From: Anaerovorax odorimutans
Lineage (GTDB): Bacteria; Bacillota; Clostridia; Peptostreptococcales; Anaerovoracaceae
DNA length: 64,000 nt
Assembly (NCBI RefSeq): GCF_024459955.1
Contig: NZ_JANFXK010000002.1
Coordinates: 124,001-188,000 of the forward strand
Reading direction: 5' to 3'
The notes beneath the pieces are model-generated. The model was not told the DNA's origin and searched no databases. It saw only the letters and a list, made by a program, of their open reading frames with translations. The position numbers and the translations under genes were made by a program. Shown here one piece after another: positions 8,614-17,104 of the stretch; position 1 is the stretch's first letter, and every line of letters starts with the position of its first letter.

Positions 8614-10518
8614 TTAAATAGCGACAATCTCCCCGGCTTTTTCGTAGGTATATCCTCCCAATTCATCGAGGCGGCGGTGGAACTCATCGCTTTTGAGGAT
8701 TTCCAGGAAAGCTTGAATATGGGGCAAATTTAAATACTGCTCCGGAATCGCGAAGTCGTACTCTTCGGGCCCGATGGGAACGAAATCCAAATCCATCGCT
8801 TTGGCTGCCGAAAGAATTCCCATGCCCGCATCGGCGCCGTCGCTTCCCACGGCTGCCGCTACTGCCATATGGGTAGTAGCTTCACGGTCATAACCGTTAA
8901 TCGACGATGGTTCGATTCCCAGCTGTTTCAGCTTATAATCGAACAAAACTCTGGTTCCCGCTCCCCGCTGCCGGTTGACATAGCGACAGTCTTTAAGATC
9001 TTCAATGCCTTTAATACCCAGCGGATTGCCTTTCTTCACCAAAATGCCCTGGGTCCGGCCTACGCCCTTGATCAGAGAAATTTTTCCTTCGCCGAACAGC
9101 TTTTTAATATAGGCAATATTGTATTCACCCGAAGTTTCATCCAGAAGGTGAATCGGAGCCAAGTGAGCTTCACCCCTTTTCAAAGCCATCAGGCCGCCCA
9201 TGCTCCCCACGTGAGTGCTGGAAACAAACATTCCTTTATGACTCTCCGGCATCATATCCGCCATCACATCCAAAATCAAATCGTGGCTTCCGATCACTAC
9301 AACCGTGTTTTCCACTTCTTCCGGTTCCCGGTAAAGCTGCACCTGAACCGCCTCTCCGGCTTCCACACCTTCACTGTTCTGCTCAATCACACAGAACCCG
9401 TCGGCACGTACCAAAGACATGGCCGCACCGGCTCCTCTGGCAAGAGGCGCGGCAACCATCTTGTCTCCCACCTTGCCTACCTTAACCCGCACATATTCCT
9501 TGTGCTTGAGGCTGGAAACCAGTCTTTTGGAAACATGCGCCTGAACTACCGGGTTCTTTCTGACCGGAGTCTGACACATCTCAGCCAGTACCGGATCCAC
9601 AAAGTTTTCAAATCCAATGTACGCAGAAACCGGATACCCCGGCAGTCCAACAACCGGTTTACCCTTAACCATTGCCAAAATCACAGGCTTTCCCGGTTTT
9701 ATGGCAACGCCGTGTACCAGAACCTCTCCCAGTTCACGGAGTACATGGACGGTATAGTCCTCGGTTCCCGCACTGGAACCGGCATTGATAATTACCATAT
9801 CGTAGCGGCCGACAGCCTCAGCGACGTGGTTACGGATCTGTTCGTAATCATCGATGATCGGCGGGAAACGATGGGCAATACCACCTGCCCTTGTTACCAT
9901 ATTCTCAAACATCCTGGAATTAGACTCAATAATGCTGCCGTCCGCAGGCGTTTCCGTAGGCTCGATGATTTCGGTTCCCGTAGGAAAAATGGCCACTTCC
10001 GGTTTTTTGACCACTTCAATGTCAATGATGCCTGCCGACAGCAGAACGCCCACATCGATCGGCCTGATCTTGTGATTGCTGGGCAGAATCATTTCACCCG
10101 CTACGATATCCTCCCCGATGGGCCTCACATGCTGCCAGGGCGCTGCGGAAGCGAAGATTTTGACACCTTCTTCAACCTCGGTTATATCTTCTGCCATGAT
10201 CACTGCGTCATATGGTGGATGAATGGGATCGCCGGTATCTACGACCAGGTAATCCTCTTCCTCCTTCAAAATCACCGGATTGGTTTCATTGGCTTCGTCG
10301 GTTCTTGAAGAAATAACCGCTATGCCATCCATTGCCGAAGCGTTGAAAAGGGGTGAGCAATATTTTGCGTAAGTAGCTTTCCTTGTTACCCGTTCCAGCG
10401 ATTCAACCACCGGAATCGTCTCATATTGAATGTCCAGTGTTTTCTTCAGTGCGCTCAGATAAAGCTCCGCCGCTTCGTCCACTGACTTTATGTCCAAATA
10501 AAGATTTCTCTTTGCCAT
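8614..10518 (-). CDS. MoeA-type molybdotransferase fused to a periplasmic-binding-like domain
   Basis: 634 aa. Residues about 1-400 are a MoeA fold (SAMDGIAV, GEDIVAGEM, NAGSSAGTEDYT, KPGKPVILA, GLPGYPVSAY), the enzyme that inserts molybdenum into molybdopterin-AMP or a relative. Residues about 405-634 form the PBP-superfamily domain often fused to clostridial MoeA (VVIGSHDLILDVMADMMPE, KKGNPLGIKGIEDL, NRQRGAGTRVLFDY, VAAAVGSDGADAGMG). That domain resembles ModE/LysR-type molybdate or tungstate ligand binding and may sense or deliver the metal (inference). AAAGGAATTACA precedes the ATG. It follows a second moeA gene after 33 bp, so they are co-transcribed. No other molybdopterin genes are in the window. 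Confidence 0.9.
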   Translation of the reverse strand: MAKRNLYLDIKSVDEAAELYLSALKKTLDIQYETIPVVESLERVTRKATYAKYCSPLFNASAMDGIAVISSRTDEANETNPVILKEEEDYLVVDTGDPIHPPYDAVIMAEDITEVEEGVKIFASAAPWQHVRPIGEDIVAGEMILPSNHKIRPIDVGVLLSAGIIDIEVVKKPEVAIFPTGTEIIEPTETPADGSIIESNSRMFENMVTRAGGIAHRFPPIIDDYEQIRNHVAEAVGRYDMVIINAGSSAGTEDYTVHVLRELGEVLVHGVAIKPGKPVILAMVKGKPVVGLPGYPVSAYIGFENFVDPVLAEMCQTPVRKNPVVQAHVSKRLVSSLKHKEYVRVKVGKVGDKMVAAPLARGAGAAMSLVRADGFCVIEQNSEGVEAGEAVQVQLYREPEEVENTVVVIGSHDLILDVMADMMPESHKGMFVSSTHVGSMGGLMALKRGEAHLAPIHLLDETSGEYNIAYIKKLFGEGKISLIKGVGRTQGILVKKGNPLGIKGIEDLKDCRYVNRQRGAGTRVLFDYKLKQLGIEPSSINGYDREATTHMAVAAAVGSDGADAGMGILSAAKAMDLDFVPIGPEEYDFAIPEQYLNLPHIQAFLEILKSDEFHRRLDELGGYTYEKAGEIVAI

Positions 10519-10551
10519 TGTAATTCCTTTCGTCTCCTGTTTCTGCGTTAT

Positions 10552-11781
10552 TTATAAAAGTGCTACCTGCACGATTTCGCCTTCTTTTAATCCTTCTTTG
10601 TTGGTATCGATCATTGTATATCCATGTGCCCTGGAAAGAGTGGTCATCAGGCCTGATTTTCCGAAGATCGGTTTTGCGATATACCCGCCCTCACTGTCCT
10701 CCAGCTCTACCAGCAGGCAGGTTGCTCTGCCCGGAGCGCTGGCTACATTGGTTTGGATCGCGGCTGTCGTATATTTGGGTTCCGGCTGGTGAGTCAGCTG
10801 CCTGTGAAGCCATACGGCCATCAGCTCGAATACGATCATGGCCGCCGCCGGATGTCCCGGAAGTCCCATCAGGATTGTTTCCGAAATCACATCATAGCCC
10901 AGTATCGTCGGTTTCCCAGGCTTCAGCGCAATTCCGTGGGTAAAGACCCCTGGCTGGGCAAACTGATCCAGCACGTCGGCAGTATGATCCTTTTCTCCCT
11001 GTGAACTGCCGCCGGAAGCAACTACCAGATCACAGCTTTTCATTGCCTCTGCTACGGCTTCTTCCAGCAGAGAGCGCTCATCCCGCAGCACCTGTTTGCT
11101 CACTACCTCAAACCCATACTTGATGCTCATGGCCTCCAACACATAAGTATTGATATCCCTTATCTGACCCGGCATCGGCTTTTGATCCGCAGGCACCAGC
11201 TCGTCCCCTGTGGAAATAATGCTGATTTTCCATGGCTTGTAAACCGGAACCGTATGGACGCCCGCCGACGCCAGCACTCCGATCTCCTGCGGCCTCAGTC
11301 TGGTGCCCTTTTTCAGAAACAGAGCTTCTTCCTGAATATCTTCCCCGATACTGACAACGTTACGCCCCGGAGAAACAGCATCATAGACAGCGATACTCTT
11401 TTCATCAAAAGCTTCGCAGTATTCTACCATCACCACTGCGTCTGCCCCCTCGGGAATCATTCCGCCCGTGGGCACATAGCTGCACTGGCCCGGCTGAACC
11501 ATTCTTATAGCCGGAGTGCCGATCTCAATCCTTTCGATTACATCTAAAAAAACCGGTATGCTCTCTCCGGCTCCCTGGGTGTTGACCGCTTTGACTGCGT
11601 ATCCGTCCACCGTGGACCTGCGGAAAGACGGGATCGGTTCCGGAGATACAAGATCCGAGGCCAGAATACGTCCCAGAGCCTCATTCAGATTTACAAATTC
11701 AATCTGTTTCTTTTTCTTCCGTGCCGCGGCTAATAGTTTTTCACGCGCTTCATTTACTGTATCTACTTTTAATAGTTTCAC
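10552..11781 (-). CDS. moeA: Molybdopterin molybdotransferase MoeA
   Basis: 409 aa, the normal single-domain MoeA length. Motifs: RRSTVDGYAV, PTGGMIPEGADAVVMVE, GEDIQEEALFLKKGTRL, ISTGDELV, VASGGSSQGEKDHT, KPGKPTILG and LMGLPGHPAAAM. The enzyme uses molybdate and adenylated molybdopterin to make molybdenum cofactor in the cytoplasm. The start is GTG with GAGAGGAAAG upstream. Upstream gene of the pair with the MoeA-PBP fusion. Two MoeA paralogues commonly mean separate tungsten and molybdenum handling, or one for a modified cofactor; the sequence alone does not decide this. Confidence 0.9.
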   Translation of the reverse strand: MKLLKVDTVNEAREKLLAAARKKKKQIEFVNLNEALGRILASDLVSPEPIPSFRRSTVDGYAVKAVNTQGAGESIPVFLDVIERIEIGTPAIRMVQPGQCSYVPTGGMIPEGADAVVMVEYCEAFDEKSIAVYDAVSPGRNVVSIGEDIQEEALFLKKGTRLRPQEIGVLASAGVHTVPVYKPWKISIISTGDELVPADQKPMPGQIRDINTYVLEAMSIKYGFEVVSKQVLRDERSLLEEAVAEAMKSCDLVVASGGSSQGEKDHTADVLDQFAQPGVFTHGIALKPGKPTILGYDVISETILMGLPGHPAAAMIVFELMAVWLHRQLTHQPEPKYTTAAIQTNVASAPGRATCLLVELEDSEGGYIAKPIFGKSGLMTTLSRAHGYTMIDTNKEGLKEGEIVQVALL

Positions 11782-11837
11782 TGCTCTTTCCTCTCTTTAC
11801 TTTGCTTAGTTTTTAGCATATCGCTTTCAGCTATGCA

Positions 11838-11866
11838 TTGTCAATGGGGAAATAATTTTGTATGAT
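11838..11866 (+). promoter_or_regulatory. Sigma-A type promoter for GIY-YIG gene
   Basis: TTGTCA, 17-bp spacer, TATGAT on the plus strand, 25 bp before the ATG at 11891 and divergent from moeA. Confidence 0.6.
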
Positions 11867-11890
11867 AGAATTCGGAAAGGATCTTACATT

Positions 11891-12166
11891 ATGGAGAAAC
11901 AAAGTTGTGTCTATATTTTAGAATGCCGGGACGGTTCGCTTTATACCGGATGGACCACGGACATTGAAAACCGGCTGTCCGCTCATAACAGCGGCGCAGG
12001 CGCCAAATACACCAGAGGACGCGGTCCTGTGAAGCTTGTATACATCGAATATCTGCCGGACAGGTCTGCTGCCCTGCGCCGGGAAGCGTCCATCAAGAAA
12101 CTGAGCAGAGAAAAAAAGCTGCTCCTGATCGCCTCGAATCCTGTGCAGGAAAACCAGCGTCTCTGA
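11891..12166 (+). CDS. GIY-YIG domain protein, UPF0213/YhbQ family
   Basis: 91 aa. I use the ATG at 11891 (GGAAAGGA nine bases upstream) rather than the upstream in-frame start. The single domain is the GIY-YIG nuclease fold: CVYILECRDGSLYTGWT, then RLSAHNSGAGAKYTRGRGP and REASIKKLSREKK. Family members are small proteins linked to DNA repair or nucleic-acid cleavage, with weak functional evidence. It is one of few plus-strand genes here, divergent from moeA and convergent with the amidase. Its last codons overlap a two-way terminator. Confidence 0.88.
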   Translation: MEKQSCVYILECRDGSLYTGWTTDIENRLSAHNSGAGAKYTRGRGPVKLVYIEYLPDRSAALRREASIKKLSREKKLLLIASNPVQENQRL

Positions 12167-12180
12167 GCAGCTTTATCTTT
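12111..12180. terminator. Bidirectional terminator between GIY-YIG gene and amidase gene
   Basis: AGCTGCTC (12117-12124) pairs with GAGCAGCT (12165-12172). The plus side is followed by TTATCTTTT and the minus side by seven T. It overlaps the 3' coding end of the GIY-YIG gene. Confidence 0.5.
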
Positions 12181-12848
12181 TAAAGAGCTTTCTTTACATC
12201 TTTTTTCAGCTTCTTCCAGGCATCGGAGTGTTCCACATAATACTTGGGGCAGTCCTTGCCTGTAATATCGTAGTGACGAATCACGTCTTTCTCATCCAGC
12301 CCGAATTCGTCGCACAGCCAGGCAGTCAGCTTGATCAGGGCTCCGTATGTCTTGTCGTTGAACTTGCCGCTGGCATCCGGATGGCAGACTTCAATGGAAA
12401 TGGTATCAGGATTTCGGTCATTGGATGCGGAGGACTGTTCGTCCAGAGGAACGCACTGAATGACTTCCCCTTTCAGGCCCACCACAAAATGAGCGCTGAC
12501 CCGTGATTGGCTGGAGTTGAAAAAGTCCCGATTGGCCTTGGCGCTGCTCCCCGGATTGGCCACGTAGTGGATCACGATATCGTTGACCCGTTTCATGTCC
12601 CGCCCAGTCCTGGAGTGTCCGTCCTGATCGATGAAATCCTGCTTGATATAGGATGGGTAATTCAGCTTGGATATATCAATCGTCATAAAGCAGGACCTAA
12701 GCACCACTACGCTCATGATTGCCAGAATGACAAACATCAATACCAGCAGAAACTTTCTTCGTTCTTCCAGTTTTCTTTTATTTGTTTTTTTCCTTCGTCT
12801 TGTGGGTTTCTTCGCAGTTTTCCTTCTCGTCGCTGTTGTTCTTGGCAT
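12180..12848 (-). CDS. Membrane-anchored N-acetylmuramoyl-L-alanine amidase (Amidase_2)
   Basis: 222 aa. The N-terminus is very basic (residues 1-30, TRRKTAKKPTRRRKKTNKRK), followed by one hydrophobic segment (about 33-51, LLVLMFVILAIMSVVVL), so the enzyme is anchored and faces the wall. The catalytic part shows the Amidase_2/PGRP zinc motif (NDIVIHYVANP, SAHFVVG, HYDITGKDCPKYY). It should cut the bond between MurNAc and the stem peptide. The basic head may bind wall polymers or nucleic acid. It is followed after the terminator by GIY-YIG on the other strand, and has the racemase gene 60 bp upstream. Confidence 0.87.
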   Translation of the reverse strand: MPRTTATRRKTAKKPTRRRKKTNKRKLEERRKFLLVLMFVILAIMSVVVLRSCFMTIDISKLNYPSYIKQDFIDQDGHSRTGRDMKRVNDIVIHYVANPGSSAKANRDFFNSSQSRVSAHFVVGLKGEVIQCVPLDEQSSASNDRNPDTISIEVCHPDASGKFNDKTYGALIKLTAWLCDEFGLDEKDVIRHYDITGKDCPKYYVEHSDAWKKLKKDVKKAL

Positions 12849-12910
12849 ACGTTTATTCTACGACCGACGACGTTTTTTGACAAGGGAGTGAAGGAAATGT
12901 TAATCGGTTT

Positions 12911-13996
12911 TTAAGAATATACCTTCTCCACATAGCCGCTGGTGGCTGTTTTCAGCATTGCTCCGTATCCCACTTTAAACTTGACAATATCACCCACCTC
13001 ATATTTTTTCTCTGATTGGGAAACGTCCAGAATCATATGGTCGGAGCTGGCGCCTAAAATATCGATACCTGAGTCCAGCGGCGTCATACTGCTGATATCC
13101 GTATCCTGCTGGCCGATGGCAATAATCGCCCTTTTGATTACACCCCGGTCCTCGTAATATGGTTTCTGCCCGAAGGCATCGACGCCGACCTCGCCAATTG
13201 GAAGCGATGGTTTTTCCTTCAGCTCAATGATCTGCGCCTCCAAAATCAATGCGTCATCGGTGGCGCCGGGAAGCTTTGTTCCGTAAGCAGTATCGTTTCC
13301 CAGAAGAAAGGCCTCGCCCAATCGCAGGTTGTTGATTCCCTCCGGAAGTTCTTCTTTTTCAATTAAGTAGATGGAACTAGAGTTTCCGCCGGAAACCATC
13401 TGCAGTTTGAGTTCAAACTTGGTTTCAATTTTTTCCGCCCAATCGCAGAGCTGGGAGAGATTGTCGTACTTGGGAATTATCGCTCCATAACAGGTCAGAT
13501 TCACTGCGATTCCGTAAAGCTCCAGATTTTTCATAGAAAGAATCTCAGAAACGGTATTTAGAACAGCTTCTTCGTTTTTAAAGAAAATTCCTTCGCGAAG
13601 ATCGCCCAGATCGATCATCAACACGACTTTATGAATTTTTTCCTGTTTTGCCGCTTCTTCGTTCAGCAGCCGCAAAGTTGCCACCTCAGAATTAAAGCTT
13701 ATGTCTGCGAACTTGATGACCTTTTCGATCTCGCACGCCATAGGAAGCCGCAGAAGCACAGTCTGTTTTCCTGCTTTCCTCGCCCTGCAGGCATACGTCT
13801 CCAGGTTATGGATTCTGGAATCCGCGACGAAATCTACGGCCGGGTGCTGGCACACCAGCTTTACCATCTCCCTATCCGCACACAAGCCCTTGGTTACAAT
13901 CATCAGGCTGCATCGTCCCTGCTCTTTTGTAATTCTGGCCACCCCTTCCAGGTTGCTCCTTAACTTATTTATATCGATCATTAATCTTGGATACAT
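12911..13996 (-). CDS. orr: Ornithine racemase (alanine racemase family, PLP)
   Basis: 361 aa, fold-type III PLP enzyme of the ornithine/alanine racemase group. The Schiff-base Lys is expected in LMIVTKGLCAD (about residue 36). Other marks: FVADSRIHNLETY, LLRLPMACEIEKVIKFADIS, MIDLGDLREGI, LTCYGAIIPK, VSGGNSSSIY, LRLGEAFLLG, LGASSDHMILD. It converts L- to D-ornithine, the substrate of OraSE, which fits its position downstream of the aminomutase reactivase gene. AGGAGGG precedes the ATG. A second paralogue lies at 25.9-27.0 kb. A D-alanine role cannot be excluded by sequence alone, but the ornithine context favours Orr. Confidence 0.8.
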   Translation of the reverse strand: MYPRLMIDINKLRSNLEGVARITKEQGRCSLMIVTKGLCADREMVKLVCQHPAVDFVADSRIHNLETYACRARKAGKQTVLLRLPMACEIEKVIKFADISFNSEVATLRLLNEEAAKQEKIHKVVLMIDLGDLREGIFFKNEEAVLNTVSEILSMKNLELYGIAVNLTCYGAIIPKYDNLSQLCDWAEKIETKFELKLQMVSGGNSSSIYLIEKEELPEGINNLRLGEAFLLGNDTAYGTKLPGATDDALILEAQIIELKEKPSLPIGEVGVDAFGQKPYYEDRGVIKRAIIAIGQQDTDISSMTPLDSGIDILGASSDHMILDVSQSEKKYEVGDIVKFKVGYGAMLKTATSGYVEKVYS

Positions 13997-14068
13997 GGTT
14001 TCCCTCCTATTTCCCCGCAGCCGGAATGTATGTTATATATATTATCCCACTTGTCTATAAGGGCACTC

Positions 14069-14096
14069 TTGCCTTTTTAAAGATATTTGCTATAAT
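14069..14096 (+). promoter_or_regulatory. Promoter of the convergent small RNA
   Basis: TTGCCT at 14069-14074, 16-bp spacer, perfect TATAAT at 14091-14096 on the plus strand. No protein-coding frame follows; a terminator does, 75 bp further on. Confidence 0.6.
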
Positions 14097-14102
14097 AATG
14101 GT

Positions 14103-14178
14103 AGATGGATTGCTGCAGGGGTTTTAGCGGCAGTCGTTGGGTTTTTAGCCGTCTTTTAAAGGCGGCTAATTATTTTTT
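14103..14178 (+). ncRNA. Candidate antisense RNA antitoxin
   Basis: Predicted transcript of about 75 nt starting 7 nt after the TATAAT box. It has a 5' hairpin GATTGCTGC/GCGGCAGTC and ends at an intrinsic terminator TTAGCCG/CGGCTAA followed by TTATTTTTT. The end overlaps the 3' end of the minus-strand toxin frame, so the two RNAs are complementary at their 3' parts, as in txpA/RatA and bsrG/SR4 systems. Expression is inferred, not shown. Confidence 0.55.
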
Positions 14179-14259
14179 GAGCCCGCTATATGCGGCGCAT
14201 ACAGTTATGACGCCAAGAATAACTAAACAAAACTGAAATAGCTCTGAATAGGTAACCAT
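14170..14259 (-). CDS. Putative holin-like toxin (Hol_Tox, type I toxin-antitoxin)
   Basis: 29-aa peptide starting MVTYSELFQFCLVILGV and ending YSGLKK. The pattern is typical of the short putative holin-like toxin family in Firmicutes: a polar start with MVTY, one hydrophobic helix (about residues 7-24), and a Lys-rich end. GGCGGTGATGAT precedes the ATG, and a near-consensus promoter lies about 80 bp upstream. A convergent small RNA covers its 3' end. Such peptides insert in the cell membrane and stop growth when not held by the RNA. It lies between the aminomutase reactivase and the ornithine racemase genes, inside the catabolic cluster but with its own promoter. Confidence 0.7.
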   Translation of the reverse strand: MVTYSELFQFCLVILGVITVCAAYSGLKK

Positions 14260-14336
14260 ATCATCACCGCCTTCCGCCTAAGCCCTCACCCTATTGAAGA
14301 CGACAATGCCACTGGGCCCACAGCAATCCCAATATT

Positions 14337-14365
14337 ATTATATGGTATTTTTTCCCATTCGTCAA
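14337..14365 (-). promoter_or_regulatory. Promoter of the holin-like toxin mRNA
   Basis: Minus strand TTGACG, 17-bp spacer, perfect TATAAT. It gives a leader of about 70 nt before the toxin ATG, long for so short a gene, as expected for type I toxins whose translation is controlled by RNA structure. Confidence 0.65.
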
Positions 14366-14420
14366 TATTTTTGTAAATATTTTACATTGCCTGTGGCTTA
14401 ATCTCCCGCAGGTGCGACAG

Positions 14421-16028
14421 TTATGATCGCAGGTTTTCCGGATCCTTTTTCTCCAGTACCGGCAGACCCAGATCCTCTCTGTAGGCGCTCATATCATATC
14501 CCTGTGCCTCGCACTCTTCAATGTGTTTAATCAGTTCCTCCCTCTTAGAATCCTGCTCATCCTGCTCTCTTTTCAATTCCTCAAAGACAGCAGGTCCGTT
14601 CTCTTTCTGACCCATGGCTTCATTTAGTCCGGCGATGCTCCCCCTTCGCTCCGGAAATTTTATGCCCAGACTTTTTTCCAGCAGCTTTTTGGCTCCTTCT
14701 CTATGATTTTTAGAGAGGACGCCAAGGGATGCCATAATATAATCATGATCTACTAAAATTTCGGCATGCTGGGTTGGAAAAAGCCGCATTCCCGTCTCAT
14801 CGTAAAAGGCAATCTTCTTCATCAGTTCTTCCCGATGGGGCAGTCTGGTAAGCGCTCCGCCGGTACCCACAATATATTTGACCTGTGTCAGATCTTTGCC
14901 TTCCGCCACACTGGTCCTTCCCGACGGCCCGTAGATATAACGGATCTTTCCGGCATGCCTTTCCACCGCCTTCATAACGGCTTCTTCTGCTAAAATCTCC
15001 ACCAGTTTGATCTCATCCTCATTCTTTGGAATTGCCGCGTAGCTTTCCAGAGTTTTATCCGGATCAATGCCCGCTTTGCCGCACTTCTCGCGGAATTTCT
15101 CCTCGCCAATGGATTCGATTACTTTCATTCTGTTGACATATACGCCCAGATCGCCTTCCACAGTCCGCTTGGCCTTGGGCTCCGGAGCGGTCATGATTCG
15201 CGCCACTTGATCGGATTCTGTGGCTACAGAATGCAGATCTGTAGTTGCGCCGCCCACATCCAAAACGATCAAATCTCCGATGCAGTCATAAAGCAGCTTC
15301 GTACATTCCATAACTGCTCCCGGGGTAGGAATGATCGGCCCATTGACCATATCTCTCACGTGCTCCATTCCGGGAGCACCGGTTATATGCTCCTCGAAAG
15401 CATCCTGAATAACCTTGCGGCAGGGTTCCACATTCAGGTCGTCGATTTTCGGATAAACGTTTTCCACGTTGTACAGCTTCTGTCCGCTCTCTTGGTCAAA
15501 AATGAGCTTCATCTCTTCCTGATTTTCACAGTTTCCTGCGTAAATAACCGGCGTTTTCAGGCCCATACTGCGGATCATTTCTGCATTTTCAATGGCCGTA
15601 TCCCGCTCGCCGTAGTCGACTCCGCCGGCAATCAGGATCAAATTGGGAGCGATTTCTTTTATCTTGGCAATGTCTGTTCTCCTCAGTTTTCCGGCAGTAA
15701 CATAATGGATGATACCGCCTGCTCCCAGAGCCGCTTCCTTGGCAGCCCTGGCGGTCATATCATAGACCAGGCCGTGGACTGTCATTTTAAGACCGCCTGC
15801 CGCCGAAGAGGTTGCCAGCATCTCATCGTATTCCAGGGAATCAATTCCCTTTTTTCGGCAAAGATCTTCTATAGCCCCCTGCAGTCCGATCCTCACATCA
15901 CCTTCCAGCACAGATGTCGGCGCCTGCCCCTGAGCCCAAAATACGGGTTCTTCCGTATCAATATCTTTAAATGCGTTTACGACCGTGGTTGTCGAGCCGA
16001 TCTCAGCTACCAATACATCAATTTTCAT
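14421..16028 (-). CDS. MutL/GlmL-type reactivating factor for the B12 aminomutase
   Basis: 535 aa. ASKHA-fold ATPase of the MutL family: the start VLVAEIGSTTTVVNAF is the phosphate-1 motif, LIVLDVGGATTDLHSV the phosphate-2 motif, with YIVGTGGALTRL near residue 390. Related proteins beside glutamate mutase or ornithine aminomutase exchange damaged cobalamin in the mutase. It lies downstream of oraS and oraE, with one frameshifted gene between, so OraE is the likely client. The stop is followed by the toxin-antitoxin locus. It should not be confused with the mismatch-repair MutL, which shares only the name. Confidence 0.88.
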   Translation of the reverse strand: MKIDVLVAEIGSTTTVVNAFKDIDTEEPVFWAQGQAPTSVLEGDVRIGLQGAIEDLCRKKGIDSLEYDEMLATSSAAGGLKMTVHGLVYDMTARAAKEAALGAGGIIHYVTAGKLRRTDIAKIKEIAPNLILIAGGVDYGERDTAIENAEMIRSMGLKTPVIYAGNCENQEEMKLIFDQESGQKLYNVENVYPKIDDLNVEPCRKVIQDAFEEHITGAPGMEHVRDMVNGPIIPTPGAVMECTKLLYDCIGDLIVLDVGGATTDLHSVATESDQVARIMTAPEPKAKRTVEGDLGVYVNRMKVIESIGEEKFREKCGKAGIDPDKTLESYAAIPKNEDEIKLVEILAEEAVMKAVERHAGKIRYIYGPSGRTSVAEGKDLTQVKYIVGTGGALTRLPHREELMKKIAFYDETGMRLFPTQHAEILVDHDYIMASLGVLSKNHREGAKKLLEKSLGIKFPERRGSIAGLNEAMGQKENGPAVFEELKREQDEQDSKREELIKHIEECEAQGYDMSAYREDLGLPVLEKKDPENLRS

Positions 16029-16155
16029 AGTTTTTTATATGAACGGGCATTTTCCTGCAAATCTTTTTCCGAAAATCCCTATTCATACACTCCCTTTCTA
16101 TATATTTAGGCTTTGCAGCGGGAACCTATACCCCCGTTTTTTCGCCTCTTCTGTC

Positions 16156-16958
16156 TTACAAAAGTTTATTGATAATCTCTGCTTCGATGATTCGGGCATC
16201 CAGATTGCCATTCTCATCGTCGTAAGTGACGATCAGGTTTTTCCATGGCACAATGCCGGCCTTCTCATACATGGCAAGCTTCCACTTATGGCGTTTCATA
16301 TAAGCGGGGTCGTTTACCAGCCCGCAGTGCTCCCAATAGACCAGATCCCCATTGCGTAAAATAGTGAAGTCCGGACTGAAAGTCTGGTTTTCAATATAGA
16401 GCATCTGCTCGTAACGATAAGGAATTCCGTAGGCATCCAGTTTGTGGCAATAATGACCTCTGATTTTGAACGCACCCGCAGACCCTTCACTGTGATGTGC
16501 CTCCGTTCTTCCGGCCTGTTGACGCCCTGCTCAAAAGCGGCATCAGCCCAACGATTCCGCTCCCTTATTTCCGGAAGAAACATTTCGGCTGATAGGCCTT
16601 CGCAGGTCTTGGGCATGGCTGCTATAATGTTTGTTGGAGTGGGTGCTTTATGGACATCAACCAGCTTTTTTAAAGCAGGTATGTTTTTCTTAAGCAGGGC
16701 CAGAGATATCTGCAGATATTTTTTGCGGGCAAGGGCCCGGATCATATCTTCATTCTTCGTAATTCCCCTGCGCACCCGCTTATTTGTGCCCCTTTCCACA
16801 TCATCAGCAGGCAACAGCTGGATATAATTAACCTTGCCTTTTTCCCGTCGTATCGCCAGCTGTCCCGGCGGCAATTTGGCCAGTTCTTTTTTCTGCTCCC
16901 TTTCCAATCTCTGATATTCTTCCAGTAAATTCAGCAGGTATGCTTCAGCATATTCCAT
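16156..16958 (-). pseudogene. Frameshifted PD-(D/E)XK nuclease-like gene
   Basis: One gene split by a single-base loss at about 16441-16449. The first frame starts at ATG 16958 (GGAGGA upstream) with MEYAEAYLLNLLEEYQRLE and runs to KSEVIIA. It then turns to nonsense, while the next frame continues KLDAYGIPYRYEQMLYIENQ to INKLL. Restoring one A (GCC-AAC-AAA) joins them into about 267 aa. The C-terminal part (PDFTI, YWEHCG, LIVTYDD) looks like the PD-(D/E)XK-type domain of clostridial proteins of unknown function. It sits inside the ornithine cluster between oraE and the reactivase gene. True decay or a sequencing error are both possible; a read check would decide. Confidence 0.75.
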
Positions 16959-17053
16959 CCCATTCCTCCAAAACGTGTACAAAGTATAATAAATTCTGTT
17001 TTTGTGCATGTTTTTACATTTTTTTACAATTATTTTTTGGAATTGAATATGCA

Positions 17054-17081
17054 GCAGGGCAGGTATCCCTACCTGCCCTGC
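17054..17081. other. Strong hairpin after oraE
   Basis: Perfect stem GCAGGGCAGGTA/TACCTGCCCTGC with a 4-nt loop, 24 nt past the oraE stop. There is no T-run on the minus strand directly after it, so it may stabilise the 3' end or be a weak terminator. Confidence 0.55.
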
Positions 17082-17104
17082 CCTTTACTCTGTCACACAC
17101 TGGT

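Noticed and set aside
8908-8925. Possible tRNA T-loop GGTTCGATTCCCAG
   Set aside because: It lies inside the MoeA-PBP coding frame and no cloverleaf can be formed around it.
8869-10308. 479-aa plus-strand frame
   Set aside because: Antisense shadow of the MoeA-PBP gene, which has clear motifs and a ribosome site.
14421-16028. DNA mismatch repair MutL
   Set aside because: The sequence is an ASKHA ATPase (GSTTT and GGATTD motifs), not the GHKL fold.
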